Source: an archaeon
GTDB taxonomy: Archaea > Thermoproteota > Nitrososphaeria > Nitrososphaerales > Gagatemarchaeaceae
DNA length: 64,000 nt
Direction: 5' to 3'
NCBI GenBank assembly: GCA_021823325.1
Contig: JAKAOG010000004.1
Location: 1-64,000, forward strand
The notes beneath the pieces were generated by a model. The model had not been told where the DNA came from. It did no database searches and worked only from the letters and a program-made list of their open reading frames with translations. Below are positions 1-8,019 of the stretch, one piece after another. Made by a program: the position numbers and the translations under genes. Position 1 is the stretch's first letter. The number at the start of each line of letters is the position of its first letter.

Positions 1-1182
1 ATGAAGAGCTGGAAGGCAGACCCCTGGTGGGTGTTCGGCGTCCTGTCTGCGCTATTCGTCGGGGAGTTCTTCATGGGGGCGCTGCTTGACGTGCAGGCCG
101 GCGGGAGCAGGGCGCTGTTCAGCAACGCAGCCCTCGTCCCCATAGGCAGCGGCATCCTGGGTTCGGTGAGTTCTGCAGGATACGACTTCGTCGCCTTCTT
201 CTCGGCGGTGACTCTCTCTCCGTGGTTCCTCATCATGATGGGGGCCGAAATGGGAGCGCTCGTCTTCTTCAAGATGAGGGAAGCCAGAGAGCTCGAGACC
301 AAGGTCAGGCTAGGGCTGGTCATGGTCGCCTACGCGGCTTACTCGGTGTACCTCCCCTACTTCCTGGTCCCCGGCGCGTCCCTCCCGAAGATCCCTTTCC
401 TGGGCTGGAGCATGGGGATAGGGACAGCGGGGGCGGTGGCCCCCACGCTGCTCCTCGCGCTCTTAGGCACATACCTGATCTCAGGGGCCCTTTCGTTCCT
501 TTTCGGAGCGAGGCAGGTCTGTTCGATGTTCTGCACGGCCGCCCTGATGTATCAGGGGACGTTCTATGACTCGATGAAGACGTTCAACAGGACCTCGGCG
601 CTCGGGAAGAGGCTCCTGACAAGCAGGTTTTCCGACATCTACAAAGTGGTGTTTTCGTTGGTCTGGGCGTCCCTTATCGCAGCGGTAGCGGTGTCATACC
701 TGGACTCTATCGGCGTCGTCAACCTGACGATCTTTGGTAGCGACCCCGCCGTGTTCTTCTACGGGTTCTACTTCGGCTTCCTCTGGTACCTCATCTTCGT
801 GACCATCCCCTTTGTGGGGACGTACGGGTGCGTCACGATGGGGATATGCCACTGGGGGACGTTCAACCAGCTCGTGGGGAGACTGGGCTTCTTCAAGCTC
901 AAGGTGCGGGACCCGAACGTCTGCGTAACGTGCGAGACGAAAGACTGCGCGAAAGCGTGCCCGGTGGGGCTGACCGACCTCCCAGGGAGCTTCATCTCCA
1001 AAGGAGAGTTCAAGAGCTCGAAGTGCATCGGCGTGGGCGACTGCGTGGGAGCGTGCCCCTACAGCAACGAGTACTTCTTCGACGTCAGAGGATGGCTGAA
1101 GCGTGGGAGTAAGAAGGGCGGGTCCGGCGCGATGGTCGACCTGAAGCTCGTCAACGTCAGGCTAGACGCCGACGCCGCCTGA
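1..1182 (+). CDS. membrane-bound ferredoxin-type protein (two 4Fe-4S sites)
   Basis: A 393-residue integral membrane protein with about six to eight hydrophobic segments followed by a cytoplasmic-type ferredoxin module. Cysteines at 308, 311, 316 and 320 (CxxC-x4-C-x3-CP) and at 342, 348 and 352 (C-x5-C-x3-CP) form two cluster motifs, the second with one spacing changed from the classical pattern. A C-x3-C pair lies near residue 175 next to a membrane helix, as in NapH/CcoG-like proteins. The family passes electrons between membrane quinol or thiol chemistry and soluble partners; the exact partner is not visible. ATG is the first base of the window, so a longer N-terminus or an upstream operon partner cannot be excluded. 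It converges with thiI. Confidence 0.75.
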   Translation: MKSWKADPWWVFGVLSALFVGEFFMGALLDVQAGGSRALFSNAALVPIGSGILGSVSSAGYDFVAFFSAVTLSPWFLIMMGAEMGALVFFKMREARELETKVRLGLVMVAYAAYSVYLPYFLVPGASLPKIPFLGWSMGIGTAGAVAPTLLLALLGTYLISGALSFLFGARQVCSMFCTAALMYQGTFYDSMKTFNRTSALGKRLLTSRFSDIYKVVFSLVWASLIAAVAVSYLDSIGVVNLTIFGSDPAVFFYGFYFGFLWYLIFVTIPFVGTYGCVTMGICHWGTFNQLVGRLGFFKLKVRDPNVCVTCETKDCAKACPVGLTDLPGSFISKGEFKSSKCIGVGDCVGACPYSNEYFFDVRGWLKRGSKKGGSGAMVDLKLVNVRLDADAA

Positions 1183-1220
1183 TGCCGGGTCCGAGAAGAG
1201 TCGCTTCGAGCCGCAGGAGG

Positions 1221-2453
1221 TCAGTGGGCCGGAAGCTTCTCAGTGTGTCCCATCTTCGCCCTGGACCGCTCCATCGCTTCGGCGAGCGGCGAGGTCTTGG
1301 TCTCTCGGGTGGCCGGGTTATAGCTCACCAAAGTCGCCCTCTCGGTGACCTTCCAGACCAGCTTGTCCAGCCCGAGGTCCTTCATAGCAGCGGCTACCTC
1401 TGCCGCTTTCACCCGGGTCCTGGGGTGCCTGGTGATGATGGCGCAGCAGTCCTTGTATTCCTCAAGGGACAGGTCGTAGGTCGAGATCTTTCTTGCGAGA
1501 GAGATGATCTCTTCCTTGTCGTAGGATAGGAGGGGCCTGAGAACGGCCAGAGTGGAACCGCTGTCGAATGACCCGATGTTCCAGAGCGTCTGAGAGGCGG
1601 CCTGCGAAAGCGAGTCTCCCGTTGCTATCGCCGACGCTCCGAACCAAGGAGCGAGGGCTTCGCAGGTCATGCGCATGAACCTCCTGAAGAGCGAGGGCTC
1701 GAGGTCCCCCGCCGCGGAGGCTGCGAGCTGGTACTCCGCGAACGGGACGAGGACGAGGGTGACCTTGCCCCCATAAGCGGAGAGAACCCTCACGAGCTTC
1801 ATGATCTTGCTGTCGATGGCCGACTGCGGCGTAGGGGCCAGATAGAAGTGGACGTAGACAGGGGTGCAGCCGCGCTTCATCATGAGCCATGCTGCCACAG
1901 GTGAGTCGATTCCTCCCGAGAAGAGGAGCATCACGCGCCCGGCGGTCCCCACCGGGAGCCCCCCTGGGCCCGGGAGCCGCCTGGCATACAGCATCGTCCG
2001 CTCTTTTGTGACGTCGACGTGGAAGACCAACTCCGGATCGGAGAGGCTCACCCGCATCCCCGTGCGGTCGGCTATCTCGGCGCCGAGCATCGAGGCCATC
2101 GCCTGCGACCGGATCGGGAAGGCCTTGTCAGAGCGCCTTGCTTCCACTTTGAAAGACTTCGCCGTCGCTCCTGCCGACATCTTGAGGACGGCATCGCGGA
2201 CCGCCTGAAAGTCGCCCTCGACCACTGTCACCGGAGAGAACCACGCGACCCCGAACGTTGAGCCGAGCCTTCTCGAGACATCGTCCTCGCTTCCGTCGGC
2301 GGATATGAGCAGCCTTCCTTCGTAGTGCCGCATGACCGGGTTGAGGCCGGCCAGGGACCTGCTCAGGTTCCTCTTCAACGCGCGGACGAACTCAGGCCTG
2401 TTCTTTCCCTTCAGCGCCACTTCAGCGTAGTGCACCACGTACTCGGAGGCCAA
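1221..2453 (-). CDS. thiI: tRNA 4-thiouridine synthase ThiI
   Basis: A 410-residue protein with an N-terminal ferredoxin-like/THUMP RNA-binding region (opening YAEVALKGKNRPEF) and a C-terminal PP-loop pyrophosphatase domain carrying the ATP-binding motif LFSGGIDSP near residue 180. It adenylates U8 of tRNA for sulfur insertion, and in some organisms also serves thiamine synthesis. It lacks the C-terminal rhodanese domain of E. coli ThiI, as is usual in archaea, so the sulfur donor must be separate; a Cys-Cys pair near residue 338 may take part. Both tRNAs in the window carry U at position 8. The gene is solitary, converging with the ferredoxin-type gene. Confidence 0.93.
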   Translation of the reverse strand: MASEYVVHYAEVALKGKNRPEFVRALKRNLSRSLAGLNPVMRHYEGRLLISADGSEDDVSRRLGSTFGVAWFSPVTVVEGDFQAVRDAVLKMSAGATAKSFKVEARRSDKAFPIRSQAMASMLGAEIADRTGMRVSLSDPELVFHVDVTKERTMLYARRLPGPGGLPVGTAGRVMLLFSGGIDSPVAAWLMMKRGCTPVYVHFYLAPTPQSAIDSKIMKLVRVLSAYGGKVTLVLVPFAEYQLAASAAGDLEPSLFRRFMRMTCEALAPWFGASAIATGDSLSQAASQTLWNIGSFDSGSTLAVLRPLLSYDKEEIISLARKISTYDLSLEEYKDCCAIITRHPRTRVKAAEVAAAMKDLGLDKLVWKVTERATLVSYNPATRETKTSPLAEAMERSRAKMGHTEKLPAH

Positions 2454-2495
2454 TGCCGATTCCCGGCCGCCGGCTGATGATAAAGCAGTCGGGAC

Positions 2496-3362
2496 CTAGC
2501 GCAGTACCGCCGCCACCATGGCGACCAGGAAGATGACCGCGAGATACGGGCTGGAGAACTTGAACGCGAGCCAGGCGTTGTCTTTGGTGGGTGACCTGAA
2601 CAGCTTGATGTTGGTGGCCAAGAGCAGGAGGTCGAAAACGACGGCGACAGCGAGATAGACGTAGAAGCCCGGCCCCAGGAAATACCCTACGTAGAGGAGG
2701 CTCACTGGGATCAGAAGGAGCGTGTTGACCACTATGTAGCGCGAAGCGGCGACCGGCCCCACCACCGAGGGGAGCATCGGTATGTTCACCGCGGAGTAGT
2801 CTTCTTCCGTGATGACGGCCAGAGACCAGAAGTGGCTCGGGGTCCAGACGAAGACCAAGGCGCCAAGAAGCCAGCCGACGGCGGCGCTTTGGAACGTGAC
2901 CGCGTACCATCCCGCCAGGGCGGCGCAGCTCCCTGCGAACCCGCCGAGCACTATGTTCCACGTGGTCCTTGGCTTCAGAAAAAGCGTGTAAACGGGAACG
3001 TAAACGAAAGCCCCGAGCGCGATGAAGAAGACAGCCAGATAGTCGAGAGTCAGCGCAGCAACCGCGACCCCGAGGACCAGGAGGCCCAGCCCGAGGTACA
3101 GCGCGTGCCGGGGCGGGACTATCTTCCCCGACGGCAGGGGCCTTCCCATTGTTCGCTTCATCTTGGCGTCCATGCCCATCTCGAGGAAGCTGTTGAGCGC
3201 CAGCGCCCCGCTCGATGCGAGCGTCCCCGCGACGAGCAGTCCCCCCAGCGTGATGATCGGAGGCAGGCCCCTGGCCGCCACGACCGCAGAGCCCAGCGCG
3301 GCCATGAGGAGCAGGGGGGTGATCTTAGGCTTGGTCAGAGCCAAGTAATCAGAAAAACTCAA
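2496..3362 (-). CDS. ctaB: protoheme IX farnesyltransferase (heme O synthase)
   Basis: A 288-residue UbiA-family membrane prenyltransferase with about nine hydrophobic segments. The first conserved Asp-rich signature is at about residues 57-80, with the N-x4..8-D-x2-M-x-RT-x2-RPLP pattern typical of CtaB/COX10. It attaches a farnesyl group to heme B to make heme O, needed by heme-copper oxidases, so the organism very probably respires oxygen. Translation starts at TTG 3362. The gene is divergent from the next membrane protein at 3501. Its oxidase subunits are not in this window. Confidence 0.93.
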   Translation of the reverse strand: MSFSDYLALTKPKITPLLLMAALGSAVVAARGLPPIITLGGLLVAGTLASSGALALNSFLEMGMDAKMKRTMGRPLPSGKIVPPRHALYLGLGLLVLGVAVAALTLDYLAVFFIALGAFVYVPVYTLFLKPRTTWNIVLGGFAGSCAALAGWYAVTFQSAAVGWLLGALVFVWTPSHFWSLAVITEEDYSAVNIPMLPSVVGPVAASRYIVVNTLLLIPVSLLYVGYFLGPGFYVYLAVAVVFDLLLLATNIKLFRSPTKDNAWLAFKFSSPYLAVIFLVAMVAAVLR

Positions 3363-3500
3363 TCAGCAAAGCTCCGTTTGCTGGACGCCCCTGCGACGTG
3401 TATTTTGGTTTTCCATTCGAAGCGACGCCGCGCTTCCCCTTAGGCGCGTTGTCCAGCCCCAGAAGAAGCGATTTTAAGCCTCGTTGAAACGAAACCGTTC

Positions 3501-4367
3501 GTGAAACTGCCCCGTTCAGCCCCTTACCTCGGCGCCGGCATAGCCGCCTTCGGCGGGGGGATCGCCTGGGTGGCAGTCGAGTCGCTCTCATGGTACTCCA
3601 CCCAACACCCGGTCCTGGGTCAAAGCGCGGCGGTGTCCCAGGTGTCGGGGTTCTATCTCTACGAGGCAGCGGGGATAGCCCTGGCCGTTGTCGGAGCGCT
3701 GCTCCTGGGGATGGGGCTCGCCAGGAGTCCAGGCGGAGGGCCCGGATCGGTCTTGACCGTCGTTTCGGAGGCGCTGAACGCGGGCTCAGACGTCAGAATC
3801 GGAGCGCTGGCGGGGGCGCTGTACGGGTTGGCCTACCTCCTGGTTTCGAGCGTCCTCGTCTACCAGCCGACCGTCAACTTCCAGACCATCTACCGGGTCA
3901 CGCACCCGACGGTCGTCGCGGCCACATGCTGCGGGTCCCCTGGCACCGTGCCGGAGCTGATCGTCTATCTGGCCCCTCAATGGCACATCGCGGTCCAGAT
4001 ACTTCCGTTGGACGCGCTGTTCGCCGTCCTCATACCGCTGCTCGTAGGATTCAACGTCGTGGTTGCCGCCCATGCATTGAGGAACAGGCTCCTCCGCTCC
4101 AACGCCGGATGGCTGGGTCCGGTCGGGGTGATGGCCGGTTTCTTTACCGGCTGTCCGACGTGCGCTGGCCTCTTCCTCGCGGGGACCATCGGCGGGCTGG
4201 GAGCGACCACCCTGGCTGTTGCGCTTGCTCCCTATCAGGCCCTGTTCATCGCACTCAGCATCCCAGTCCTGCTGATCAGCCCGTTCGTCGTCGCCGTGTT
4301 CGCGGGGCGGGCGGCCCTCGCAGCGTGCGCAATCCCCGGAGCGGCAGACCGGCGGACCCTGTCGTAA
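3501..4367 (+). CDS. polytopic membrane protein with CPTC motif
   Basis: A 288-residue protein of unknown function with about seven transmembrane helices, starting at GTG 3501. Two cysteine pairs stand out: CC in a loop near residue 138 (CCGSPG) and CPTC near residue 218, inside or beside a helix (GFFTGCPTCAG). CxxC pairs in membranes suggest thiol-disulfide or metal chemistry. The divergent neighbour is heme O synthase and the next protein gene encodes a Rieske fusion, so a role in respiratory-chain assembly (copper or heme handling) is a guess from context only. Confidence 0.7.
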   Translation: MKLPRSAPYLGAGIAAFGGGIAWVAVESLSWYSTQHPVLGQSAAVSQVSGFYLYEAAGIALAVVGALLLGMGLARSPGGGPGSVLTVVSEALNAGSDVRIGALAGALYGLAYLLVSSVLVYQPTVNFQTIYRVTHPTVVAATCCGSPGTVPELIVYLAPQWHIAVQILPLDALFAVLIPLLVGFNVVVAAHALRNRLLRSNAGWLGPVGVMAGFFTGCPTCAGLFLAGTIGGLGATTLAVALAPYQALFIALSIPVLLISPFVVAVFAGRAALAACAIPGAADRRTLS

Positions 4368-4380
4368 ACCCTTAAGAAAT
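4367..4380 (+). promoter_or_regulatory. TATA box of tRNA-Tyr
   Basis: The 14-mer aacccttaagaaat is centred about 28 bases before the mature 5' end of the tRNA. The identical 14-mer recurs at 6861-6874, about 31 bases before the start of the gene at 6900. This repeat gives a good estimate of a strong promoter sequence in this genome. Confidence 0.7.
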
Positions 4381-4402
4381 CTGCAACTGTCGGGCCGCTT
4401 GT

Positions 4403-4542
4403 CCCGCAGTAGCTCAGCCTGGTAGAGCTTCCGGCTGTAGAGGTTGGCTATTGGCTGACCCGTCCAGCCTACTCAGGCCACAGTCACCGGAGTGTCGTCG
4501 GCTCAAATGAGCCCAAAAGCTCTGGGGTTCCGACCTGCGGGA
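4403..4542 (+). tRNA. tRNA-Tyr(GTA) with two introns
   Basis: The acceptor stem pairs 4403-4409 (cccgcag) with 4535-4541 (ctgcggg), discriminator A at 4542. The D arm is 4412-4428. The anticodon stem pairs 4430-4434 with 4487-4491, with anticodon GTA at 4437-4439. A 45-base intron (4441-4485) sits at the canonical 37/38 position. The T stem pairs 4497-4501 (gtcgg) with 4530-4534 (ccgac), but 28 bases lie between them instead of 7, which implies a second intron of about 21 bases in the T loop (roughly 4509-4529, boundaries ambiguous by a base or two). The spliced loop would read ctcaaat, with C rather than the usual T at position 54. CCA is not encoded. Confidence 0.88.
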
Positions 4543-4637
4543 CGTCCTAGGACTGTCCCGGGCAATCTAACCCTATTTCATGACTCGTTTCGACGGAATC
4601 TGGCGCAACAGGCTGTGTTCGTGTCTGGATCGGCTAG

Positions 4638-5576
4638 CTACGCCTGGCACGGTCCAGGGTTGCTGACCCCGGTCGGGAATATGTTCCCCGCCGAGTCTAC
4701 GTTAAGCTCTATCGTCGGGAGGTTGGTCGACGCCGGGCCCCGGACGACGTTCCCGTTGTTGTCAAAGACCGACCCGTGACACGGGCAATAGAAGTAGGAG
4801 GAGGAAGCGTCGTAGGAACACTCGCAACAGACGTGCGTGCACAGGATGCTCAGGGCGGTCAGCGAGCCGTCAGAGTTCTTGATCAGCGCGTTGGGATATC
4901 CTGTCGGATACTCGAAGTACACCGGGGTCCCCACCTTCAGATTGTTGACGTTGGCGACAGAGCCTTGTACCGTGCCGGTCGTCGTTGAAGCCGCGACGCT
5001 CGCGGGGGCCGGGAGCTTGATTGACCCGACCAAGACGCCTGCGCCCACGAGCGCTGCCAGGCCGGCGGCTGCCTTGACGAACCCCCGTCTCGTGTAGTCG
5101 AGCCTCTGCGACCTGTTCATCCTGCGGGAAAGGTACTTCGCGTGCGGTCTGCCCAGAAGCCCTGCGACTATCACGCCTGCCTGCAGGGCGAGCAGCAGGT
5201 CGAAAGCGCCGAGGCCGAAGAGGTAGCGCGCGAAGTACGGAACGGTCATGTTGTACTGGGGCGCCGTGAACACGTCTCCGCCCTGCAACGCGAACCCGAG
5301 CACCCCCGCTGCGATGGACGGTAGATAGACCCCCTTCGATGAAGCTAGATTGTACAACCCGAGGACGATGTCCACGGCGACGATTATGACCAGCCCTACG
5401 GCGTGGGAGACAGCAAGGAGCCATAGCGACGCGTCTGTGGCCAGAAGGTACACGCCCGTCGCAGACGAGAGAAGGAGCGTCGCCCCCATGGCGACCTGAA
5501 TCCTTCGGAACCCCCTGGCAGCTGTCTTCTTCATCGACTTGCCCTGGATGGATGGGGGACTCTGGTTTGCAGACAA
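4638..5576 (-). CDS. Rieske iron-sulfur protein fused to a membrane domain
   Basis: A 312-residue protein in two parts. Residues 20-145 form four or five transmembrane helices. Residues 163-185 hold a twin-arginine-like segment (RRGFVK followed by a hydrophobic stretch). Residues 215-305 are a Rieske domain with box I C246-T-H248 and box II C264-P-C266-H267-G; C246, H248, C264 and H267 should bind the 2Fe-2S cluster, with C251-C266 as the disulfide. Residue 250, normally Gly, is Cys. It probably donates or accepts electrons at the outer membrane face in a quinol-oxidising complex. Start TTG 5576 sits about 30 bases after a cttattaca TATA-like box; M15 is an alternative start. The cytochrome b partner is not visible. 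Confidence 0.85.
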   Translation of the reverse strand: MSANQSPPSIQGKSMKKTAARGFRRIQVAMGATLLLSSATGVYLLATDASLWLLAVSHAVGLVIIVAVDIVLGLYNLASSKGVYLPSIAAGVLGFALQGGDVFTAPQYNMTVPYFARYLFGLGAFDLLLALQAGVIVAGLLGRPHAKYLSRRMNRSQRLDYTRRGFVKAAAGLAALVGAGVLVGSIKLPAPASVAASTTTGTVQGSVANVNNLKVGTPVYFEYPTGYPNALIKNSDGSLTALSILCTHVCCECSYDASSSYFYCPCHGSVFDNNGNVVRGPASTNLPTIELNVDSAGNIFPTGVSNPGPCQA

Positions 5577-5639
5577 CCAGGCCGAAGTTGAGCCAGAATG
5601 TAATAAGACGTTGTGGTACAGTTGTCTAAGCCGCCGCCG

Positions 5640-5951
5640 TCAGTCCTTCATGACGAGGGCGAAGAAGAAGGACGCAAGCGCAGCCAGCTCGAATGCCGCG
5701 ACGAAAACCTCGTCTGTGTCGAACCCCGGCAGGTACAGGATCTCGACGTTCCGAAGGGCGACGCCTGCGCCGAAAAGCCCGAAGGCTGCCGAGACCAACA
5801 GCAGCCTTCGAAGCTTCGTCCGCCTGTACGCCGAAAGGGACAGAGCGAGAAGGACCGCCGCGAACACCGCGACGACGAAGTTCAGCAGCGCTGCGGTGCT
5901 TGCCTCCTCTCCCAGCCCGAAGGCCTGCAAGAGGGACCCCCATGGAATCAT
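5640..5951 (-). CDS. small three-helix membrane protein
   Basis: A 103-residue protein with three hydrophobic segments and no recognised domain. Its ATG (5951-5949) overlaps the TGA of the upstream regulator gene as ATGA, so the two should be translationally coupled. In archaea, winged-helix regulators are often paired with a small membrane protein that may sense the signal or be the main target; that reading is inference. A much longer frame upstream lies out of phase inside the regulator gene and is not real. Confidence 0.65.
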   Translation of the reverse strand: MIPWGSLLQAFGLGEEASTAALLNFVVAVFAAVLLALSLSAYRRTKLRRLLLVSAAFGLFGAGVALRNVEILYLPGFDTDEVFVAAFELAALASFFFALVMKD

Positions 5952-6541
5952 GGGTCGAGGTCTTGTCCTTCGACCGCGATGGAGCTCACCAGCTCCGCGA
6001 GCCTGGAAGACCAACGCTCCCAGACCCCGGGGTGGTAGCTCCGGACGAAAGCTGTGATCTCTGTCAGGTTCCCCTTCACTCTGTATGAGGCAGACCTTCC
6101 GGACTGGGTCTTCTCGACCAGGCCCAGCTGGATGAGCCTCTTCAGGTTCCAGGAAACGCTCGGCGGCGAAAGGCCGAGGACGGAAGCGAGCTTTTCCTGG
6201 TTTATCCCCGGCTCCTCGATCAGGTGAAGCAGCAGCTCCCTTGGAGTCCTCAGCGCAAGTGCGCTCAGGATGATCCCTTCCTTTTCTCCGAAGAATCCGC
6301 ATGCGTAGAACTGCCTGTAGATGCCGCGCCGGGACGACTTCACCGCGCCGTCCTTCTCAAGCTGATGCAGGTGATACTGGACATCCCCGACGCCGAGGCC
6401 AAGGTCGCGGCACACTTTCCGCAGGTGAATCCCCGGATGCGCCGTGATGTGTCCCAGAACCTTCTGCCTGTTGGAAGGGGTACCGGCCCTCTTCGCATCG
6501 GTGAAACGAGATCCGCTGATGTTATGCGTTGAAATCGGCAA
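5948..6541 (-). CDS. double winged-helix transcriptional regulator
   Basis: A 197-residue protein with two helix-turn-helix regions. The first, residues 25-75, has the pattern VLGHITAHPGIHLRKV followed by VQYHLHQLEKDGAV. The second, residues 100-150, contains LASVLGLSPPSVSWNLKRL followed by GLVEKT. This is the tandem winged-helix design of archaeal ArsR/MarR-like regulators. It starts at TTG 6541 behind a ttattaac TATA-like box, so a leaderless mRNA is likely. It overlaps the downstream membrane-protein gene by four bases. No ligand-binding cysteines are obvious; target genes are unknown. Confidence 0.85.
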   Translation of the reverse strand: MPISTHNISGSRFTDAKRAGTPSNRQKVLGHITAHPGIHLRKVCRDLGLGVGDVQYHLHQLEKDGAVKSSRRGIYRQFYACGFFGEKEGIILSALALRTPRELLLHLIEEPGINQEKLASVLGLSPPSVSWNLKRLIQLGLVEKTQSGRSASYRVKGNLTEITAFVRSYHPGVWERWSSRLAELVSSIAVEGQDLDP

Positions 6542-6655
6542 CCGAAGCCCGTCCGGTGGTTATTAACGTGCTCAGGCGGTCGTCTCCTGGGCGAACCCGG
6601 AACGGTCGTCGCGCCAGACAAATATGGAAGCGCCCGGGCCCATGCGGTCGCCGGC

Positions 6656-6847
6656 ATGAAGCTCTGGATACCAGTCGCGATCGCGGTGATGGCCCTCGTC
6701 GCATATGCTTTCTTCTACGCGATCAGCTCTGCTGAGACTCAGGGGGCATCCTCGCTCGGCATAGCCAACGCCGTAGGGCTGTTAGGAGTGGTGGTCGCTC
6801 TTTTCGCCGCGGGAATCATCTTCAGGCGTGCGACCCCGCAACGGTAG
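6656..6847 (+). CDS. small two-helix membrane protein
   Basis: A 63-residue protein with two hydrophobic helices (about residues 4-22 and 36-55) and a short basic tail. I do not recognise a family. It is divergent from the regulator at 5948-6541 and is followed by another membrane protein with its own promoter. Its size and composition fit a small respiratory or transport accessory subunit, but nothing in the sequence decides this. Confidence 0.55.
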   Translation: MKLWIPVAIAVMALVAYAFFYAISSAETQGASSLGIANAVGLLGVVVALFAAGIIFRRATPQR

Positions 6848-6860
6848 CCTCGATTCCAGA

Positions 6861-6874
6861 AACCCTTAAGAAAT
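6861..6874 (+). promoter_or_regulatory. TATA box of the membrane-protein gene at 6900
   Basis: The 14-mer aacccttaagaaat is identical to the tRNA-Tyr promoter element at 4367-4380 and centred about 31 bases before the TTG start at 6900. This spacing predicts a leaderless or nearly leaderless transcript. Confidence 0.65.
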
Positions 6875-6899
6875 GTAAACGCTCCGCGCATCGAGGACA

Positions 6900-7388
6900 T
6901 TGGACAAGGAGTTCCTTGCGCTTTCAGTGGTATTCGTCCTCATAGGCGTGACCGGCATCCTGCTCTTCAGCAGCATCATGCCACCCTACTACTCTTTCTC
7001 ACCGGTGATGACCCCCGCCGGGGACGGGTGCTACTGCCTGATCTCGAGCCCTGAACCGAGCGCAGCCCAGAGCACGTCGAGCATCCTGCTGGCGCTGGGA
7101 GTCATGTTCTTCCCGATGGGGCTCATGAAGGGCGGTCTCCCGTCGTTCAGGAAGGCTCCTGCTGCCGGACCGGTCAAGCTTCCGACCGGCCAGGTGTTGA
7201 GCCCGCTCTCCATCGGCAGCGGAGGGCTCTTGGCCTTCGGGATCGCGGTGCTTTTGATAGGGGTGGACGCCGTGCTTGTCCCTGGGATCGTGGTGTTCCA
7301 GAACCCGTACTTGGCGCTGGCAGGGGGGATGCTGACGGCCGCAGGCGCCATTTCCATAGTCTGGGGCATACGGAAGAAGTCTTCATAG
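6900..7388 (+). CDS. four-helix membrane protein
   Basis: A 162-residue protein of unknown function with hydrophobic segments near residues 5-25, 60-78, 98-122 and 130-152. A short extracytoplasmic loop after the first helix carries a C-x-C pair (GDGCYCLI near residue 42). It starts at TTG 6900, placed by the TATA box at 6861-6874. It precedes the L13e gene by 54 bases on the same strand, but no functional link is apparent. Confidence 0.6.
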   Translation: MDKEFLALSVVFVLIGVTGILLFSSIMPPYYSFSPVMTPAGDGCYCLISSPEPSAAQSTSSILLALGVMFFPMGLMKGGLPSFRKAPAAGPVKLPTGQVLSPLSIGSGGLLAFGIAVLLIGVDAVLVPGIVVFQNPYLALAGGMLTAAGAISIVWGIRKKSS

Positions 7389-7442
7389 GACCCGCTCCTC
7401 GAGGAACCGTTTTATCCCCCGTCTGGACGGGTTGCGAAAGCA

Positions 7443-8015
7443 TTGAGTTCTGAAGCCAAGAAGAGCCGCAAGAAGTCGGTGGAGAAGAAGGTCGAAGAGG
7501 CGGCGAGGGACGTCGAAAGCAAGGTCGAGAAGGCCGGGAAGACGATCAAGAAAGACGCAGGGAAGACGAGGGCCAAGACGCCGAAAGCAGCGCACCCGAA
7601 GCCCGTCGGGAAGGCGCCGGTCGCGATGGTCTCGACGAGGCATGGGACAGGCATGATTACAAGGCCCGGAAGAGGGTTCTCGCTGTCTGAGCTCTCGAAG
7701 GCAGGCATCACGGCACGGAATGCGTCAGAGTGGGGGGCAAAGGTAGACCAAAAGCGCAGGAGCGCGGTGGAAGGCAACGTAGGCGCCTTGAAGGCTTGGA
7801 GCGCTCACGTCGGGACGGGCGCCGCGGCAAGGAAGGAGGCGAAGGAGATAGAGGCACAGGTCGAAGACGTCGCGCATGAGCTGAAGGTCGACGCCGAAGA
7901 GATAGAACAAGAAGCGGTCAAGGTAGCGAAGGCGGCGAAGAAGGAAGCCAAAAAAGCAGAAGGGGCGGTGAAGTCGAAGGCCGATAAGCCCCGGAAGAAG
8001 AAAGAAAGCGGCTAG
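7443..8015 (+). CDS. rpl13e: ribosomal protein L13e with charged extensions
   Basis: A 190-residue protein. The central part, about residues 70-120, matches the L13e signature (RPGRGFSLSELSKAGI, then a basic RRSAVEGNVGALKAW stretch). The N-terminal 55 residues and C-terminal 65 residues are Lys/Glu/Ala-rich and should be helical or coiled-coil. Archaeal L13e is usually much shorter (about 80 residues), so the extensions are the unusual part. L13e occurs in TACK archaea and eukaryotes but not generally in Euryarchaeota, which helps place the organism. The start is TTG 7443; the 3' end converges with the DNA glycosylase gene. Confidence 0.8.
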   Translation: MSSEAKKSRKKSVEKKVEEAARDVESKVEKAGKTIKKDAGKTRAKTPKAAHPKPVGKAPVAMVSTRHGTGMITRPGRGFSLSELSKAGITARNASEWGAKVDQKRRSAVEGNVGALKAWSAHVGTGAAARKEAKEIEAQVEDVAHELKVDAEEIEQEAVKVAKAAKKEAKKAEGAVKSKADKPRKKKESG

Positions 8016-8019
8016 TTCG

